Assembly (NCBI GenBank): GCA_037444165.1
Contig: JBBIMX010000012.1
Coordinates: 1 to 41,788 of the forward strand
Length of the DNA stretch: 41,788 nt
Source of the DNA: CALIBK01 sp037444165
Lineage (GTDB): Bacteria; Desulfobacterota; BSN033; UBA1163
Reading direction: 5' to 3'
Shown here: one piece after another, positions 24,040-32,747 of the stretch
Numbering within the stretch: the stretch's first letter is position 1
Layout of the letters: the number at the start of each line of letters is the position of its first letter
The notes under the pieces: generated by a model
What the model was told of the DNA's origin: nothing
Seen by the model: the letters and a program-made list of their open reading frames with translations, nothing else
Database searches by the model: none
Position numbers and translations under genes: made by a program

Positions 24040-25279
24040 TAAAGCAATCGATCTAAAGTTTTTAAGAAAGATGATTCATTTTCCATCCACCTATCAGTTC
24101 CTCCTCCCCTTCTTAAATCTTCTTCACTCTAAAGAAAATCAAGCTTACAGGGTATGGGTGAGATTCCTCCTTAGCACTTTTCGTGATGCCTACGCCCATC
24201 AGAAGCCCGTGGTTTGGATCAATTCCTTTCTTCCTTCAGAGCTTATTTATGGATTGGATGCTATCCCGATTCTGCCCGAAATCGTATCCGCCTTGGTAAG
24301 TTATTTAGGGTGGAGCGGGCGATTCCTCTCAAGAGCGGATACGTCTATTTCAACAGATCTCTGCTCTTTTTATCGTTGTGCCCTGGGTCTGGCTTTAGAA
24401 GATTTTCTCCCTCGACCTGACCTGATCCTTTCGTCCTCCCAACTTTGTGATGGAGCCAATAAATTTTTTAATTACCTAAGTCGATTGTATCAATGCCCTC
24501 ATCTGCTTCTGGACCCACCTTACTCTGACCATCCTCGTAGCCATCGATATATGGAAGGTCAGATCGAAGACTTTATGGATGAGGCCACAAAAATCCTCTC
24601 CCTTCCTTTAAGAATAGAACGGTTTCGTCTTGTTTTGAATCGTTCCAATCAGGCCCGTCATTGGATAAAAAAAATTAATCAACTCAGACAATCCATCCCT
24701 TCCCCTTTTCCGGGAAGCGAAGGTCTGAGTTACTTTTCAGGGATGACTTTTCATTCCATGGGGTCCCCCTGGGCCCTTCGTTTCTTTCCTTTGCTTTATG
24801 CGGAAATTGAGAGGAAAGTCTTTTCAAAAAAAGGGTACTTACCTGAAGAAAAACACCGACTCCTATGGCTTCATCACGTCCGTCCCTACTATAAAAATGA
24901 AATCTTCAACATTCTTTCTTCAAGGGGAGTAGCTCTCTCCTTTGAAGAGGCAAACTACCTCTACTGGCCTTCTCTCGATCCTTCAAAACCCTGGAAGAGT
25001 CTTGCCGATAAGATCCTGTCCAATGTTTGGGCAGGTCCCATAGAGAGAAGAATGAGGGCCATTGAGGAGATGAGAGTGGCCTATTCGATCGATGGGGCCA
25101 TTCATTTTTCTCACTGGGGATGCAGACAGTCCTGTGGGGGAGCGGCTATCATTGGGGATTGGCTTAAGGAGAAAGGAATTTCTTATCTCATCCTTTTTGG
25201 AGATTGTGCAGACCCGAATAATTATTCTCTAGGACAGACTAGAACGAGACTCGAAGCTTTCATCGAAATGATGGGTTAA
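24032..25279 (+). CDS. 2-hydroxyacyl-CoA dehydratase family subunit, second
   Basis: 415 residues, a divergent partner of the preceding gene with the same fold. Recognisable segments are VVWINSFLPSELIYGLDAIP, TDLCSFYRCALG, SSQLCDGANKFFNYL, HFSHWGCRQSCGGA and FGDCADPNN. LCDGANK and GDCADPNN correspond to the NTCDGMR and KFCDPYL sites of the first subunit, and GCRQSCGG is the second conserved Cys region. The two probably form the heterodimeric catalytic component. ATG 24032 lies inside the end of the first gene; the activator follows four bases after the stop. Confidence 0.8.
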   Translation: MANKAIDLKFLRKMIHFPSTYQFLLPFLNLLHSKENQAYRVWVRFLLSTFRDAYAHQKPVVWINSFLPSELIYGLDAIPILPEIVSALVSYLGWSGRFLSRADTSISTDLCSFYRCALGLALEDFLPRPDLILSSSQLCDGANKFFNYLSRLYQCPHLLLDPPYSDHPRSHRYMEGQIEDFMDEATKILSLPLRIERFRLVLNRSNQARHWIKKINQLRQSIPSPFPGSEGLSYFSGMTFHSMGSPWALRFFPLLYAEIERKVFSKKGYLPEEKHRLLWLHHVRPYYKNEIFNILSSRGVALSFEEANYLYWPSLDPSKPWKSLADKILSNVWAGPIERRMRAIEEMRVAYSIDGAIHFSHWGCRQSCGGAAIIGDWLKEKGISYLILFGDCADPNNYSLGQTRTRLEAFIEMMG

Positions 25280-25282
25280 GAG

Positions 25283-26062
25283 ATGAGCAGAAGAATTTAT
25301 GTAGGATTGGATATCGGTTCGATCTCCTCTGAAGCCCTTCTTCTTTCCGAAGAGGGAATTCTTTCATATTCTATCATGGCCACAGGCCCAAGTCCAAAGA
25401 GGGCCTCAAGGGAATGTCTGAAAGAGGCCCTTTCGAAAGGAGGAATAGGCGAAGAGTCTGTCTCCAGAGTGGTGGCCACGGGGTATGGAAGAATCAGTGT
25501 CCCATTTAAAGCAAAGGAGATGACCGAAATTACCTGTCACGCCCGGGGGAGCTATTTCCTCTTTCCCCGAACGAGGACAGTCATTGATATCGGAGGACAG
25601 GACAGCAAGGTCATCACCTTGGATGATCGAGGAAGGGTGACTGATTTTGTGATGAACGACAAATGTGCGGCGGGTACGGGAAGATTCTTAGAGGTCATGG
25701 CCAATGCCCTCGAGGTGAAGCTCTCAGAGATGGGGAAAAGGTCTCTGAAGACGAAGAAAGGGGTCCCTATCACAAGTATGTGCACAGTGTTTGCAGAATC
25801 TGAAGTCATCTCCCTCATTGCAGAAGGTCACGGGGTAGAAGAGATTCTCAAAGGAATTCATGATTCAATTGCCCACCGGATTTTCAGGATGACGAGGCGT
25901 CTCAGGGTGAGGGGGGAAATCACGATCAGTGGAGGCGTAGCAAAAAATGAGGGAATTGTTGAGGCCCTTAAAAACCTTTTTGGAATGGAGATCAATCTCC
26001 CCGATGAACCCCAAATCGTGGGTGCCTTAGGTGCTGCCCTTTACGCAAAAGAGATGACCTAA
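25283..26062 (+). CDS. ATP-dependent activator of the dehydratase (BadF/BcrAD/HgdC family)
   Basis: 259 residues, full length for the homodimeric activators that drive a low-potential electron into 2-hydroxyacyl-CoA dehydratases by ATP hydrolysis. The ASKHA fold shows phosphate motifs GLDIGSISSEALL and VIDIGGQDSKVI. The two cluster-binding cysteines are in NDKCAAGTGRFLE and SMCTVFAESEVI. The adenosine motif is TISGGVAKNEGIVEAL. Its electron donor should be a reduced ferredoxin; a diferredoxin gene lies at 30152. Confidence 0.93.
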   Translation: MSRRIYVGLDIGSISSEALLLSEEGILSYSIMATGPSPKRASRECLKEALSKGGIGEESVSRVVATGYGRISVPFKAKEMTEITCHARGSYFLFPRTRTVIDIGGQDSKVITLDDRGRVTDFVMNDKCAAGTGRFLEVMANALEVKLSEMGKRSLKTKKGVPITSMCTVFAESEVISLIAEGHGVEEILKGIHDSIAHRIFRMTRRLRVRGEITISGGVAKNEGIVEALKNLFGMEINLPDEPQIVGALGAALYAKEMT

Positions 26063-26177
26063 AAGATTCTTTAATAAAATAAGGGTCTAAAATTGGTTGA
26101 ATTTTTAATTATTATCAGGCAATATCTCTGTGATTAAATGAGATTTAATATTCCATCAAACGGAGATTAAAAGATAA

Positions 26178-27416
26178 ATGATTAAAGCAGAGACGATTGC
26201 CATTGGATCAGAACTTCTTTTAGGTCAGATTGTGGATACAAATTCCTCCTATATCGGGAGAAGACTTGCAGACATCGGGATCCAACTGATGAGGATCTCA
26301 GCCATCGGAGATGAACGTGAGCAGATCAAAGAAGCCCTCCGTGAAGCCCTTTCACGATCTCAGGTCATTATCACGACCGGAGGAATTGGCCCTACAGAGG
26401 ATGACCTTACTCGTGAAGCAGTGGCGGAGGTCTTTGAACGCCCTCTCGCCTTTCAGCCTAAACTCATGGATCAGATTGAAGCCCTTTTCAAAAAGAGGGG
26501 TTTTCGGATGACTGAAAATAATCGAAAACAGGCCTTTATTCCAGAAGGGGCCCTGCCCATCGAGAATCCAAAAGGGACGGCTCCAGGTTTTATTATGGAG
26601 CATTCCAACGGGTCGGTGATCACCCTTCCAGGAGTTCCTTCAGAGATGCAGTATTTGGTGGAGAACGTCGTCCTTCCTTATCTAAGAAGCCGGTTTCAAT
26701 TAAACCAAGAAGTGATTCAATATAAAGTACTTCGGGCCTGTGGCTTGGGAGAGAGTGCCATTGGCCTCCAGATTCGTGACCTCATGAAGGAGAGCAAGAA
26801 TCCGACCGTAGGCACTTTAGCCTCCATTGGAGATATCAAGATTCGAATCACAGCCAAGGCTGAAAGTTCGGAAAAGGCCACGGCGTTGATCGAACAGATG
26901 GAGAGAGAGATTCGGAGTCGTCTTGGAATCTTGATCTATGGGGTTGGGGATGAGACCCTTGCCGGAGTCGTCGCAAAAAACTTAGAAAGATTAGGACTTA
27001 CCCTTTCTGTGGTGGAAACTCTCACCGGAGGAAATATCTCACAAAAAATGGCTACAACCGGAACGGATACCTTTTTTCAGGGATTAATCCTCCCTTCTCT
27101 CGGTTCTCAGAAACAGTTTCTCAATCTATCTGGTGATGAATTAAATTTGGCATTGAACGAACCAGTTAGAGTGACCGAACAATTGGCCCAAAAAGGAAGG
27201 GATCGGTTTAAGACCGATATCACGTTAGCTACCTTTGGGAGAGTGGTGGAAGAACTGAATAAAGGGGAATTTCGGATGGAAACCTTCTATGTCCTCAATG
27301 ACCGAGATCATTTCGAACATTTACAACATCCCTTAGGGGGTGAACTCTGGATGATTCGGGAGAGGGCTTCGATCATTGCGTTAGATATGTTAAGAAAATA
27401 TCTCATCAAAAGGTAA
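26178..27416 (+). CDS. CinA-like protein, degenerate C-terminal deamidase domain
   Basis: 412 residues, usual CinA length. The N-terminal MoaB/Mog-like domain is well kept (AIGSELLLGQIVDTNSSYIGRRLADIGI in parts, TTGGIGPTEDD, LPGVPSEM). The C-terminal region corresponds to PncC-type nicotinamide mononucleotide deamidase. The usual SxAESLTGG is SVVETLTGG here, with Ser replaced by Thr, and the GxVxYSNxxK segment is GLILPSLGSQ, lacking the Tyr and Lys of the active site. The N-terminal pyrophosphatase-like activity may persist while deamidase activity is probably lost. ATG 26178 is used. Confidence 0.85.
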   Translation: MIKAETIAIGSELLLGQIVDTNSSYIGRRLADIGIQLMRISAIGDEREQIKEALREALSRSQVIITTGGIGPTEDDLTREAVAEVFERPLAFQPKLMDQIEALFKKRGFRMTENNRKQAFIPEGALPIENPKGTAPGFIMEHSNGSVITLPGVPSEMQYLVENVVLPYLRSRFQLNQEVIQYKVLRACGLGESAIGLQIRDLMKESKNPTVGTLASIGDIKIRITAKAESSEKATALIEQMEREIRSRLGILIYGVGDETLAGVVAKNLERLGLTLSVVETLTGGNISQKMATTGTDTFFQGLILPSLGSQKQFLNLSGDELNLALNEPVRVTEQLAQKGRDRFKTDITLATFGRVVEELNKGEFRMETFYVLNDRDHFEHLQHPLGGELWMIRERASIIALDMLRKYLIKR

Positions 27417-27428
27417 ATCAGCGAGGCT

Positions 27429-27890
27429 ATGGCGAAGAAGACGATCCAATGCCCATGGTGTCAAAACGAAATTGAAGTGTATCGTAATCCCATTCCAACG
27501 GTGGACATCATTATTGAGATAGAATCAAAAGGCATCATCCTGATTAAAAGAAAGAATCCTCCTTTTGGATGGGCTCTTCCGGGTGGGTTTGTCGATTATG
27601 GGGAATCTCTGGAGGAGGCGGCTAAAAGGGAAGCAAAGGAGGAAACGAACTTAGAGGTTTATGAGCTTCGTCAATTCCATACCTATTCTGATCCTTCAAG
27701 AGATCCAAGACATCATAGTATTTCAACCGTTTATATTGGAAAGGCTAAAGGAAATCCTCAAGCTAAAGACGATGCCGTTGAGATTGGAATTTTTAATGAA
27801 TCAAACCTACCCGAAGAGATAGCCTTTGATCACCGCCAGATTTTGAATGATTATTTTCGCAAAAGAAGAATAGACGGAGATCATGCCTAA
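27429..27890 (+). CDS. NUDIX hydrolase with N-terminal zinc-ribbon-like CPWC
   Basis: 153 residues. The opening CPWCQNEIEVYRNP has one CxxC pair, a half zinc ribbon. The NUDIX box is complete: GGFVDYGESLEEAAKREAKEETNL fits Gx5Ex7REUxEExGU with a late-position variation (Asn for Gly). The substrate is a nucleoside diphosphate derivative of unknown identity; ADP-ribose or a nucleotide sugar is possible. It starts 13 bases after the CinA-like gene, possibly one unit. It is convergent with the aminotransferase gene, overlapping by 3-4 bases. Confidence 0.88.
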   Translation: MAKKTIQCPWCQNEIEVYRNPIPTVDIIIEIESKGIILIKRKNPPFGWALPGGFVDYGESLEEAAKREAKEETNLEVYELRQFHTYSDPSRDPRHHSISTVYIGKAKGNPQAKDDAVEIGIFNESNLPEEIAFDHRQILNDYFRKRRIDGDHA

Positions 27891-29083
27891 GTTAATTTTT
27901 TAAGAGCCTCTTCGATTCGATCCATCCCCTCCTTTATATCCTCCATTGAGGTTGCATAGGAGAGTCTCACAAAACGATCGGCTCCAAATTCAATTCCAGG
28001 AACCACGGCTACACGGGCGACTTCCAGGAAGTAATCAGCAAGTTCAGTAGAATTAGAGATCTTTTTCCCCTCATAAGATGTACCATAATAGGAGGAGAAG
28101 TTTGGAAAGACATAAAAGGCCCCCATGGGTTTTAGACAATGAACCCCTGGGATCTCGTTGAGACGCTCAACGATATAATCCCTTCTTTTCTCAAAGGCAG
28201 AAACCATCTTCTTTACTTCGTCTTGGGGACCTAAAAGGGCTTCTACCGAAGCCTTCTGACTGATGGAGGTGGGATTCGAGGTGCTCTGGCTCTGAATATT
28301 ACTCATCGCAGAGATTATCTCTTCAGGTCCGGCCGTATACCCAATTCTCCATCCAGTCATGGCATAGGTTTTAGCCACCCCATGAACGATAATCGTCTTC
28401 TTTTTGATCTCTTCACCCAAAGAGGCAATACTGATAAATTTAAAATCCTCATAAACAATCTTTTCGTAGATTTCATCGGAGATTACAAAAAAATTGTTCC
28501 CGATGGCCAGCTCAGCAATCCTCTCCAGATCTTCTTTCAGATAAACACTTCCCGTTGGATTAGAGGGGCTATTTAAGACCAAGGCCTTTGTTCTTGAGGT
28601 GATGGCTTTCTTTAAATCCTCTATCCTGAGCTTAAATTCGTCTTCTTCTTTTGTCTCTACAATCACAGGGGTCGCCTCGGCCAGAGCGACCATAGGAGGA
28701 TAAGAAACCCAATAAGGTGAAGGGATAATCACTTCATCCCCTTGGTCAAAGATAGCCTGCGCCAGATTATAAAAAGAGTGTTTTCCACCACAGGAAACCA
28801 GAATCTCAGATCGTTTGTAGGTTAATCCATTATCTCTTTGAAATTTTTTAATAATTGCATCCTTTAATTCATCTATCCCTCCAACCGGGGTATATTTTGT
28901 AAAACCTTCTTCAATAGCCTTTATGGCTGCTTGTTTGATATTTTGGGGGGTATCAAAATCGGGCTCACCCGCACCAAAACTGATGACCCGAATCCCCTGG
29001 GCCTGAAGGGCTTTCGCTTTCGCATTGATCGCCAGGGTAGGAGAGGGTTTTAAGCTACTTGCACGACGGGATAAGATAGACAT
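27887..29083 (-). CDS. Class I PLP-dependent aminotransferase (AspC-like)
   Basis: 398 residues, full length for the fold-type I aspartate/prephenate aminotransferase subgroup. Visible elements are SFGAGEPDFDTP, the substrate/PLP site NSPSNPTGSVY, SDEIYEKIVYE, the Schiff-base Lys in HGVAKTYAMTGWRIGY, and the C-terminal Arg in FVRLSYATS. AAGGAG lies seven bases upstream of ATG 29083. The 2-oxoacids it makes could feed the oxidoreductase at 30375-32732, which is inference from proximity. It lies 18 bases downstream of the ArsA-like gene in the same direction. Confidence 0.9.
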   Translation of the reverse strand: MSILSRRASSLKPSPTLAINAKAKALQAQGIRVISFGAGEPDFDTPQNIKQAAIKAIEEGFTKYTPVGGIDELKDAIIKKFQRDNGLTYKRSEILVSCGGKHSFYNLAQAIFDQGDEVIIPSPYWVSYPPMVALAEATPVIVETKEEDEFKLRIEDLKKAITSRTKALVLNSPSNPTGSVYLKEDLERIAELAIGNNFFVISDEIYEKIVYEDFKFISIASLGEEIKKKTIIVHGVAKTYAMTGWRIGYTAGPEEIISAMSNIQSQSTSNPTSISQKASVEALLGPQDEVKKMVSAFEKRRDYIVERLNEIPGVHCLKPMGAFYVFPNFSSYYGTSYEGKKISNSTELADYFLEVARVAVVPGIEFGADRFVRLSYATSMEDIKEGMDRIEEALKKLT

Positions 29084-29101
29084 AAAGGCTCCTTCCTTGA
29101 A

Positions 29102-30064
29102 TTAAGATTTTGAATCAAAAAGGATCTCCGAAATCTTTTGGATTCTCTCGATTCCTTTGATTTCATGGGGCATCAGGGGAAGTTCGATCAACTGGATTCG
29201 ATGGGCATAGAGCTCCCTGAGGAGTTGAATATAATGCTGCTGCATTTCTTTGCGGATTTGATGGAATTCACAGTCTGCCTCTGTAATGACATAATTCACA
29301 ATAAGATGATTGACTTTAAGTTGGTACTCATCGAAATCCTTCACAATCCTTTCGGTCTGTTTTACCCCCAAGGCCTCTGGAATGGTCACAATAATAAATT
29401 CAGATTTTTGAGAATCCCGGATGAAGCTTACTACCTTTTCTGCCAAATTTTCCCATCCGCTGATGATTTCAAGGAGGGTTCGTTTACTTCGTTTAAGTTT
29501 AACACTTTCCTTTAACTTTTCAAAATAACTATATAAATTCATATAGAATTTTGTTGCGGCTTCAAGGTGTCTCAAAAAGATTTGAGGAAGATGCAGTAGT
29601 CTAAGGGTATGGCCTGCTGGAGCCGTATCCCAAACAACCAGGTCGTACTGTCCACTCTCTACAAGTTCAAGGATATAGTTGAGCATATATTCTTCTTCGA
29701 TCCCTGGTGCCCCTCCAATATAATCCACGAAATCGTAATCTACGGAAGCAAAAGAGGAAACCACTTCGTAGATTTCGGGACCAAATCTCTCTTTCCATTT
29801 TTTAAGGACCACTTCGGAACTTATCTCGATCCCATATAAATTCTCAACAGAAGAAATGGGGGTCTCCTGATCCCCGATCTTCATCTCGAAGATGTCCGAA
29901 AGGGAAGGGGTTGGATCACTGGAAATGATAAGAGTTTTCTTACCTTGCCTGGAGAAATGAAGGGCAATTGCGGAAGCGCAGGTAGACTTTCCAACGCCCC
30001 CCTTTCCTCCAATCATAATTAGACGTTTTGATTCTTGGTCGAGTTGCCTGAGAGAGAGAGCCAC
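29102..30064 (-). CDS. ArsA/Get3-type ATPase (single domain)
   Basis: 320 residues with the deviant Walker A GGKGGVGKST (19-28), Switch I-like SSDPTPSLSD, Switch II DTAPAGHTLRLL and IVNYVI near the end. This is one ATPase unit, so it must dimerise, unlike the two-unit arsenite pump ATPase. No arsenical pump or regulator is adjacent, so arsenic resistance is not supported; a Get3-like or unknown role is as likely. The divergent promoter region to the ferredoxin gene lies upstream. Confidence 0.85.
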   Translation of the reverse strand: MALSLRQLDQESKRLIMIGGKGGVGKSTCASAIALHFSRQGKKTLIISSDPTPSLSDIFEMKIGDQETPISSVENLYGIEISSEVVLKKWKERFGPEIYEVVSSFASVDYDFVDYIGGAPGIEEEYMLNYILELVESGQYDLVVWDTAPAGHTLRLLHLPQIFLRHLEAATKFYMNLYSYFEKLKESVKLKRSKRTLLEIISGWENLAEKVVSFIRDSQKSEFIIVTIPEALGVKQTERIVKDFDEYQLKVNHLIVNYVITEADCEFHQIRKEMQQHYIQLLRELYAHRIQLIELPLMPHEIKGIERIQKISEILFDSKS

Positions 30065-30079
30065 CGATTTCCCGAAAAA

Positions 30080-30108
30080 TTGATTTTAAGATGTTTAGAA
30101 TTTATAAT
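30080..30108 (+). promoter_or_regulatory. Promoter of the ferredoxin-oxidoreductase operon
   Basis: TTGATT (30080-30085) and TATAAT (30103-30108) with 17-base spacing, in the spacer between the divergent ArsA-like and ferredoxin genes. It predicts a leader of about 35 bases. Confidence 0.6.
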
Positions 30109-30151
30109 ATTTATTTATTGAGGTCAAGGTTTTTATTAAAGGAGATTGGCA

Positions 30152-30382
30152 TTGGCTCAAGGGATGATAGAAATTGATCAAGAATTGTGCAAGGATTGCA
30201 AACTTTGCATCTCTGTCTGTCCAAAAAAATTGATTGAGACGTCGGATCGTTTAAACCGGAAAGGGTATTATCCAGCTTTCTATATCGAAAAGAGTCTCAA
30301 AAAGGAACATCGAAAATGTACGGGCTGTGGCCTTTGTGCCATTGTTTGCCCAGAGATTGCGATAGAGGTTTATCGTGCCTAA
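30152..30382 (+). CDS. 2[4Fe-4S] ferredoxin, delta subunit of 2-oxoacid oxidoreductase
   Basis: About 76 residues with two complete CxxCxxCxxxCP clusters: CKDCKLCISVCP and CTGCGLCAIVCP. It is the electron-accepting delta subunit of four-subunit 2-oxoacid:ferredoxin oxidoreductases. TTG 30152 is preferred because GGAG at 30141-30144 lies seven bases upstream; TTG 30146 and ATG 30164 are alternatives in frame. The stop overlaps the alpha-subunit start by eight bases. Confidence 0.9.
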   Translation: MAQGMIEIDQELCKDCKLCISVCPKKLIETSDRLNRKGYYPAFYIEKSLKKEHRKCTGCGLCAIVCPEIAIEVYRA

Positions 30383-31445
30383 GGTCTTAATGAGAGGAAA
30401 CCACGTCATTGCTGAAGCGGCGGTGAGGGCCGGGTGCCGATTCTATTTCGGTTATCCGATTACCCCCCAGAACGAAATCCCAGAGTATATGTCCGATCGT
30501 CTCTCAAAGACGGAAGGAGGGGTCTTCATTCAGGCTGAAAGCGAAGTGGCATCCATCCATATGGTCATTGGTGCAAGTATGGCAGGGGCAAGGGTCATGA
30601 CCTCCTCCTCTGGGCCTGGGATCAGTTTAAAGCAAGAGGGAATCTCTTTTCTTTCTGCCCTAGAGCTCCCCGCCGTCATTGTAAATATGAGCCGTGGTGG
30701 ACCCGGTTTAGGAAATATTGCTCCCTCCCAGTCTGACTACTTTCAGGCAACACGAGGAGGAGGCCATGGGGATTATCGAACCATCGTTCTGGCCCCAAGC
30801 TCCTGTCAGGAAGCTGCAGACCTAACCTATAAATCTTTCGATCTGGCAGATCGATATCGAATTCCCGTCATCATTCTTGGAGATGGGATGTTAGGCCAAA
30901 TGATGGAACCTGTGGAATTGCCTCCAGAAATCCCGATCAAAAAATTGCCTCCCAAGGATTGGACAATCACCGGTGCCAAGGGAAGGCCGAGTCGCTTTAT
31001 AAGGTCTCTCATTTTGGATCCCTTTGAAGAAGAAGAGCATAATTGGAAACTGATGAGAAAATATGAAAGGATTAGTAAAGAAGAATTGATGTGGGAGAGT
31101 TTCTCCCTCGAAGACGCAAAGATGTTGGTCGTAGCCTTTGGTATTGCTGCAAGAATTGCCAAAGGGGCGATTAAGAGGGTCAGGGAAGAGGGTCTAAAGG
31201 TTGGGCTATTTCGTCCGATCTCTTTGTGGCCTTTCCCTGCTAAAGTTCTTAAGGAGGTCTCCAGAAGGGTGAAACATCTCTTCGTCTTCGAGATGAATAT
31301 GGGACAGATGGTGGAGGATGTGAAGCTGGCGGTCGATGGAGGAGTAGAGGTTCATTTTTATGGAAGACCTGGGGGAATTATTCCTACTCCATTAGAGATC
31401 TCAAGGATCATTTCAAGTTATTATTATCAAAAAAAGTTAGGATAG
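30375..31445 (+). CDS. 2-oxoacid:ferredoxin oxidoreductase alpha subunit (VorB/KorA-like)
   Basis: 356 residues. The pyrimidine-binding half of the thiamine diphosphate enzyme: AGCRFYFGYPITPQNEIPEYM, AESEVASIHMVIGASMAGAR, TSSSGPGISLKQEGIS, and a C-terminal transketolase-like domain (VGLFRPISLWPFP). The enzyme oxidises CoA-dependently a branched-chain, aryl or 2-oxoglutarate substrate; the specificity is not readable with confidence. GTG 30375 overlaps the ferredoxin stop. Confidence 0.9.
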   Translation: MPKVLMRGNHVIAEAAVRAGCRFYFGYPITPQNEIPEYMSDRLSKTEGGVFIQAESEVASIHMVIGASMAGARVMTSSSGPGISLKQEGISFLSALELPAVIVNMSRGGPGLGNIAPSQSDYFQATRGGGHGDYRTIVLAPSSCQEAADLTYKSFDLADRYRIPVIILGDGMLGQMMEPVELPPEIPIKKLPPKDWTITGAKGRPSRFIRSLILDPFEEEEHNWKLMRKYERISKEELMWESFSLEDAKMLVVAFGIAARIAKGAIKRVREEGLKVGLFRPISLWPFPAKVLKEVSRRVKHLFVFEMNMGQMVEDVKLAVDGGVEVHFYGRPGGIIPTPLEISRIISSYYYQKKLG

Positions 31446-31450
31446 AAGGA

Positions 31451-32209
31451 ATGAAAAAAGTTTTTTCAAGGCCTAAATCGATCAAAAAGAATCCTTTTCA
31501 TTACTGTCCGGGTTGTGGCCATAGTATCATTCATCGACTGATCGGAGAAGTCATCGATGAGCTTGGAATCCAGGAAATGACGATCGGTGTTCCTCCAGCC
31601 GGATGCGCTGTCCTTGCCTATTTCTATTTCGATGTGGATATGGGAGAGGCCTCCCATGGTCGAGCCGCTGCCGTAGCCACAGGGCTGAAACGAGCCCTTC
31701 CGGATCGAATCGTCTTTACCTACCAGGGAGATGGAGATATTGCAGCCATTGGAACAGCCGAGACCATCCATGCTGCCTCAAGAGGGGAGAATTTTACTAC
31801 CATTTTTGTCAACAATGGAGTCTATGGAATGACAGGAGGGCAGATGGCTCCTACGACGATCCTGGGCCAAAATACGACCACCTCTCCTGGTGGAAGAAAG
31901 GAGAAACGAGATGGTTTTCCAATCCCTCTGAGCGAGATGTTAGCCGTTGCAAAGGGATCTGCCTATATCGAGAGAACAGCGGTGAATTCCCCTTCGAATA
32001 TTCTGAAAACAAAAAAGGCCATTGAAAAGGCCTTTCGAACTCAGATGAAAGGTTTGGGCTTTTCCCTTGTAGAAATTCTCTCTCCCTGTCCAACCAACTG
32101 GAAGATGTCTCCCGTGGAGGCCTGTCAGTGGATTGATGAGGTGATGGTAAAACACTTTCCATTAGGAGTGATTAAGGATATTCCTGGAGAGAAGAAGGAT
32201 GCTCATTAA
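31451..32209 (+). CDS. 2-oxoacid:ferredoxin oxidoreductase beta subunit (VorA/KorB-like)
   Basis: 252 residues. It binds the pyrophosphate of thiamine diphosphate: GDGDIAAIG followed by NNGVYGMTGGQMAPTT. The N-terminal YCPGCGHSIIHRL has the CxxC-containing motif typical of this class. It starts five bases after the alpha-subunit stop and overlaps the gamma subunit by 11 bases. Confidence 0.92.
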   Translation: MKKVFSRPKSIKKNPFHYCPGCGHSIIHRLIGEVIDELGIQEMTIGVPPAGCAVLAYFYFDVDMGEASHGRAAAVATGLKRALPDRIVFTYQGDGDIAAIGTAETIHAASRGENFTTIFVNNGVYGMTGGQMAPTTILGQNTTTSPGGRKEKRDGFPIPLSEMLAVAKGSAYIERTAVNSPSNILKTKKAIEKAFRTQMKGLGFSLVEILSPCPTNWKMSPVEACQWIDEVMVKHFPLGVIKDIPGEKKDAH

Positions 32210-32732
32210 GACCGTATTTTCAGGATTTGGGGGACAGGGAATCATCCTTATGGGATATCTTCTTGCCACAGGAGGAATGTATGAAGGGAAGAATGTAACC
32301 TGTCTCCCTTCTTATGGAGCAGAGGTGAGAGGAGGGACGGCGAACTGTACGGTGGTCATTTCCAATGAGGAGATCGCCTCACCGGTTGCCTCCGAACCTG
32401 ACTATGCCGTGGTCATGAACACCCCCTCGATGCTTCGATTCCAGAATCAGGTTCAAACTGGAGGGATCATTTTCATTAACTCCAGTCTTATTGAAATTCG
32501 ACCCATCCGGGGAGACCTCGAGATTGTAGAGGTTCCTCTCAATGAACTTTCAAAACAACTGGGAGGGAATAAAGCCACCAATATGATTATGCTGGGAGCC
32601 TTCGTTCGGAAGACAGGTCTGGTTTCCTTTGAAACGATGGTCAATGTCATTAAAGACATCTTTGGAAATCGACCCGGGGTTTTTAAATTAAATAGATCTG
32701 CCTTATCCATTGGTTATGAGTATCTTGAATGA
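32199..32732 (+). CDS. 2-oxoacid:ferredoxin oxidoreductase gamma subunit
   Basis: 177 residues of the catalytic gamma domain: SGFGGQGIILMGYLLATGG, LPSYGAEVRGGTANCTVVIS and GGNKATNMIMLGAFVRKTGLV in part. Its presence completes the order delta-alpha-beta-gamma. ATG 32199 lies inside the end of the beta-subunit gene. Confidence 0.92.
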   Translation: MLIKTVFSGFGGQGIILMGYLLATGGMYEGKNVTCLPSYGAEVRGGTANCTVVISNEEIASPVASEPDYAVVMNTPSMLRFQNQVQTGGIIFINSSLIEIRPIRGDLEIVEVPLNELSKQLGGNKATNMIMLGAFVRKTGLVSFETMVNVIKDIFGNRPGVFKLNRSALSIGYEYLE

Positions 32733-32747
32733 GAGAGGAGAGAGAGA

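Noticed and set aside
29102..30064. Arsenic resistance operon
   Set aside because: A single ArsA-like ATPase with no arsenite pump, reductase or ArsR regulator nearby.
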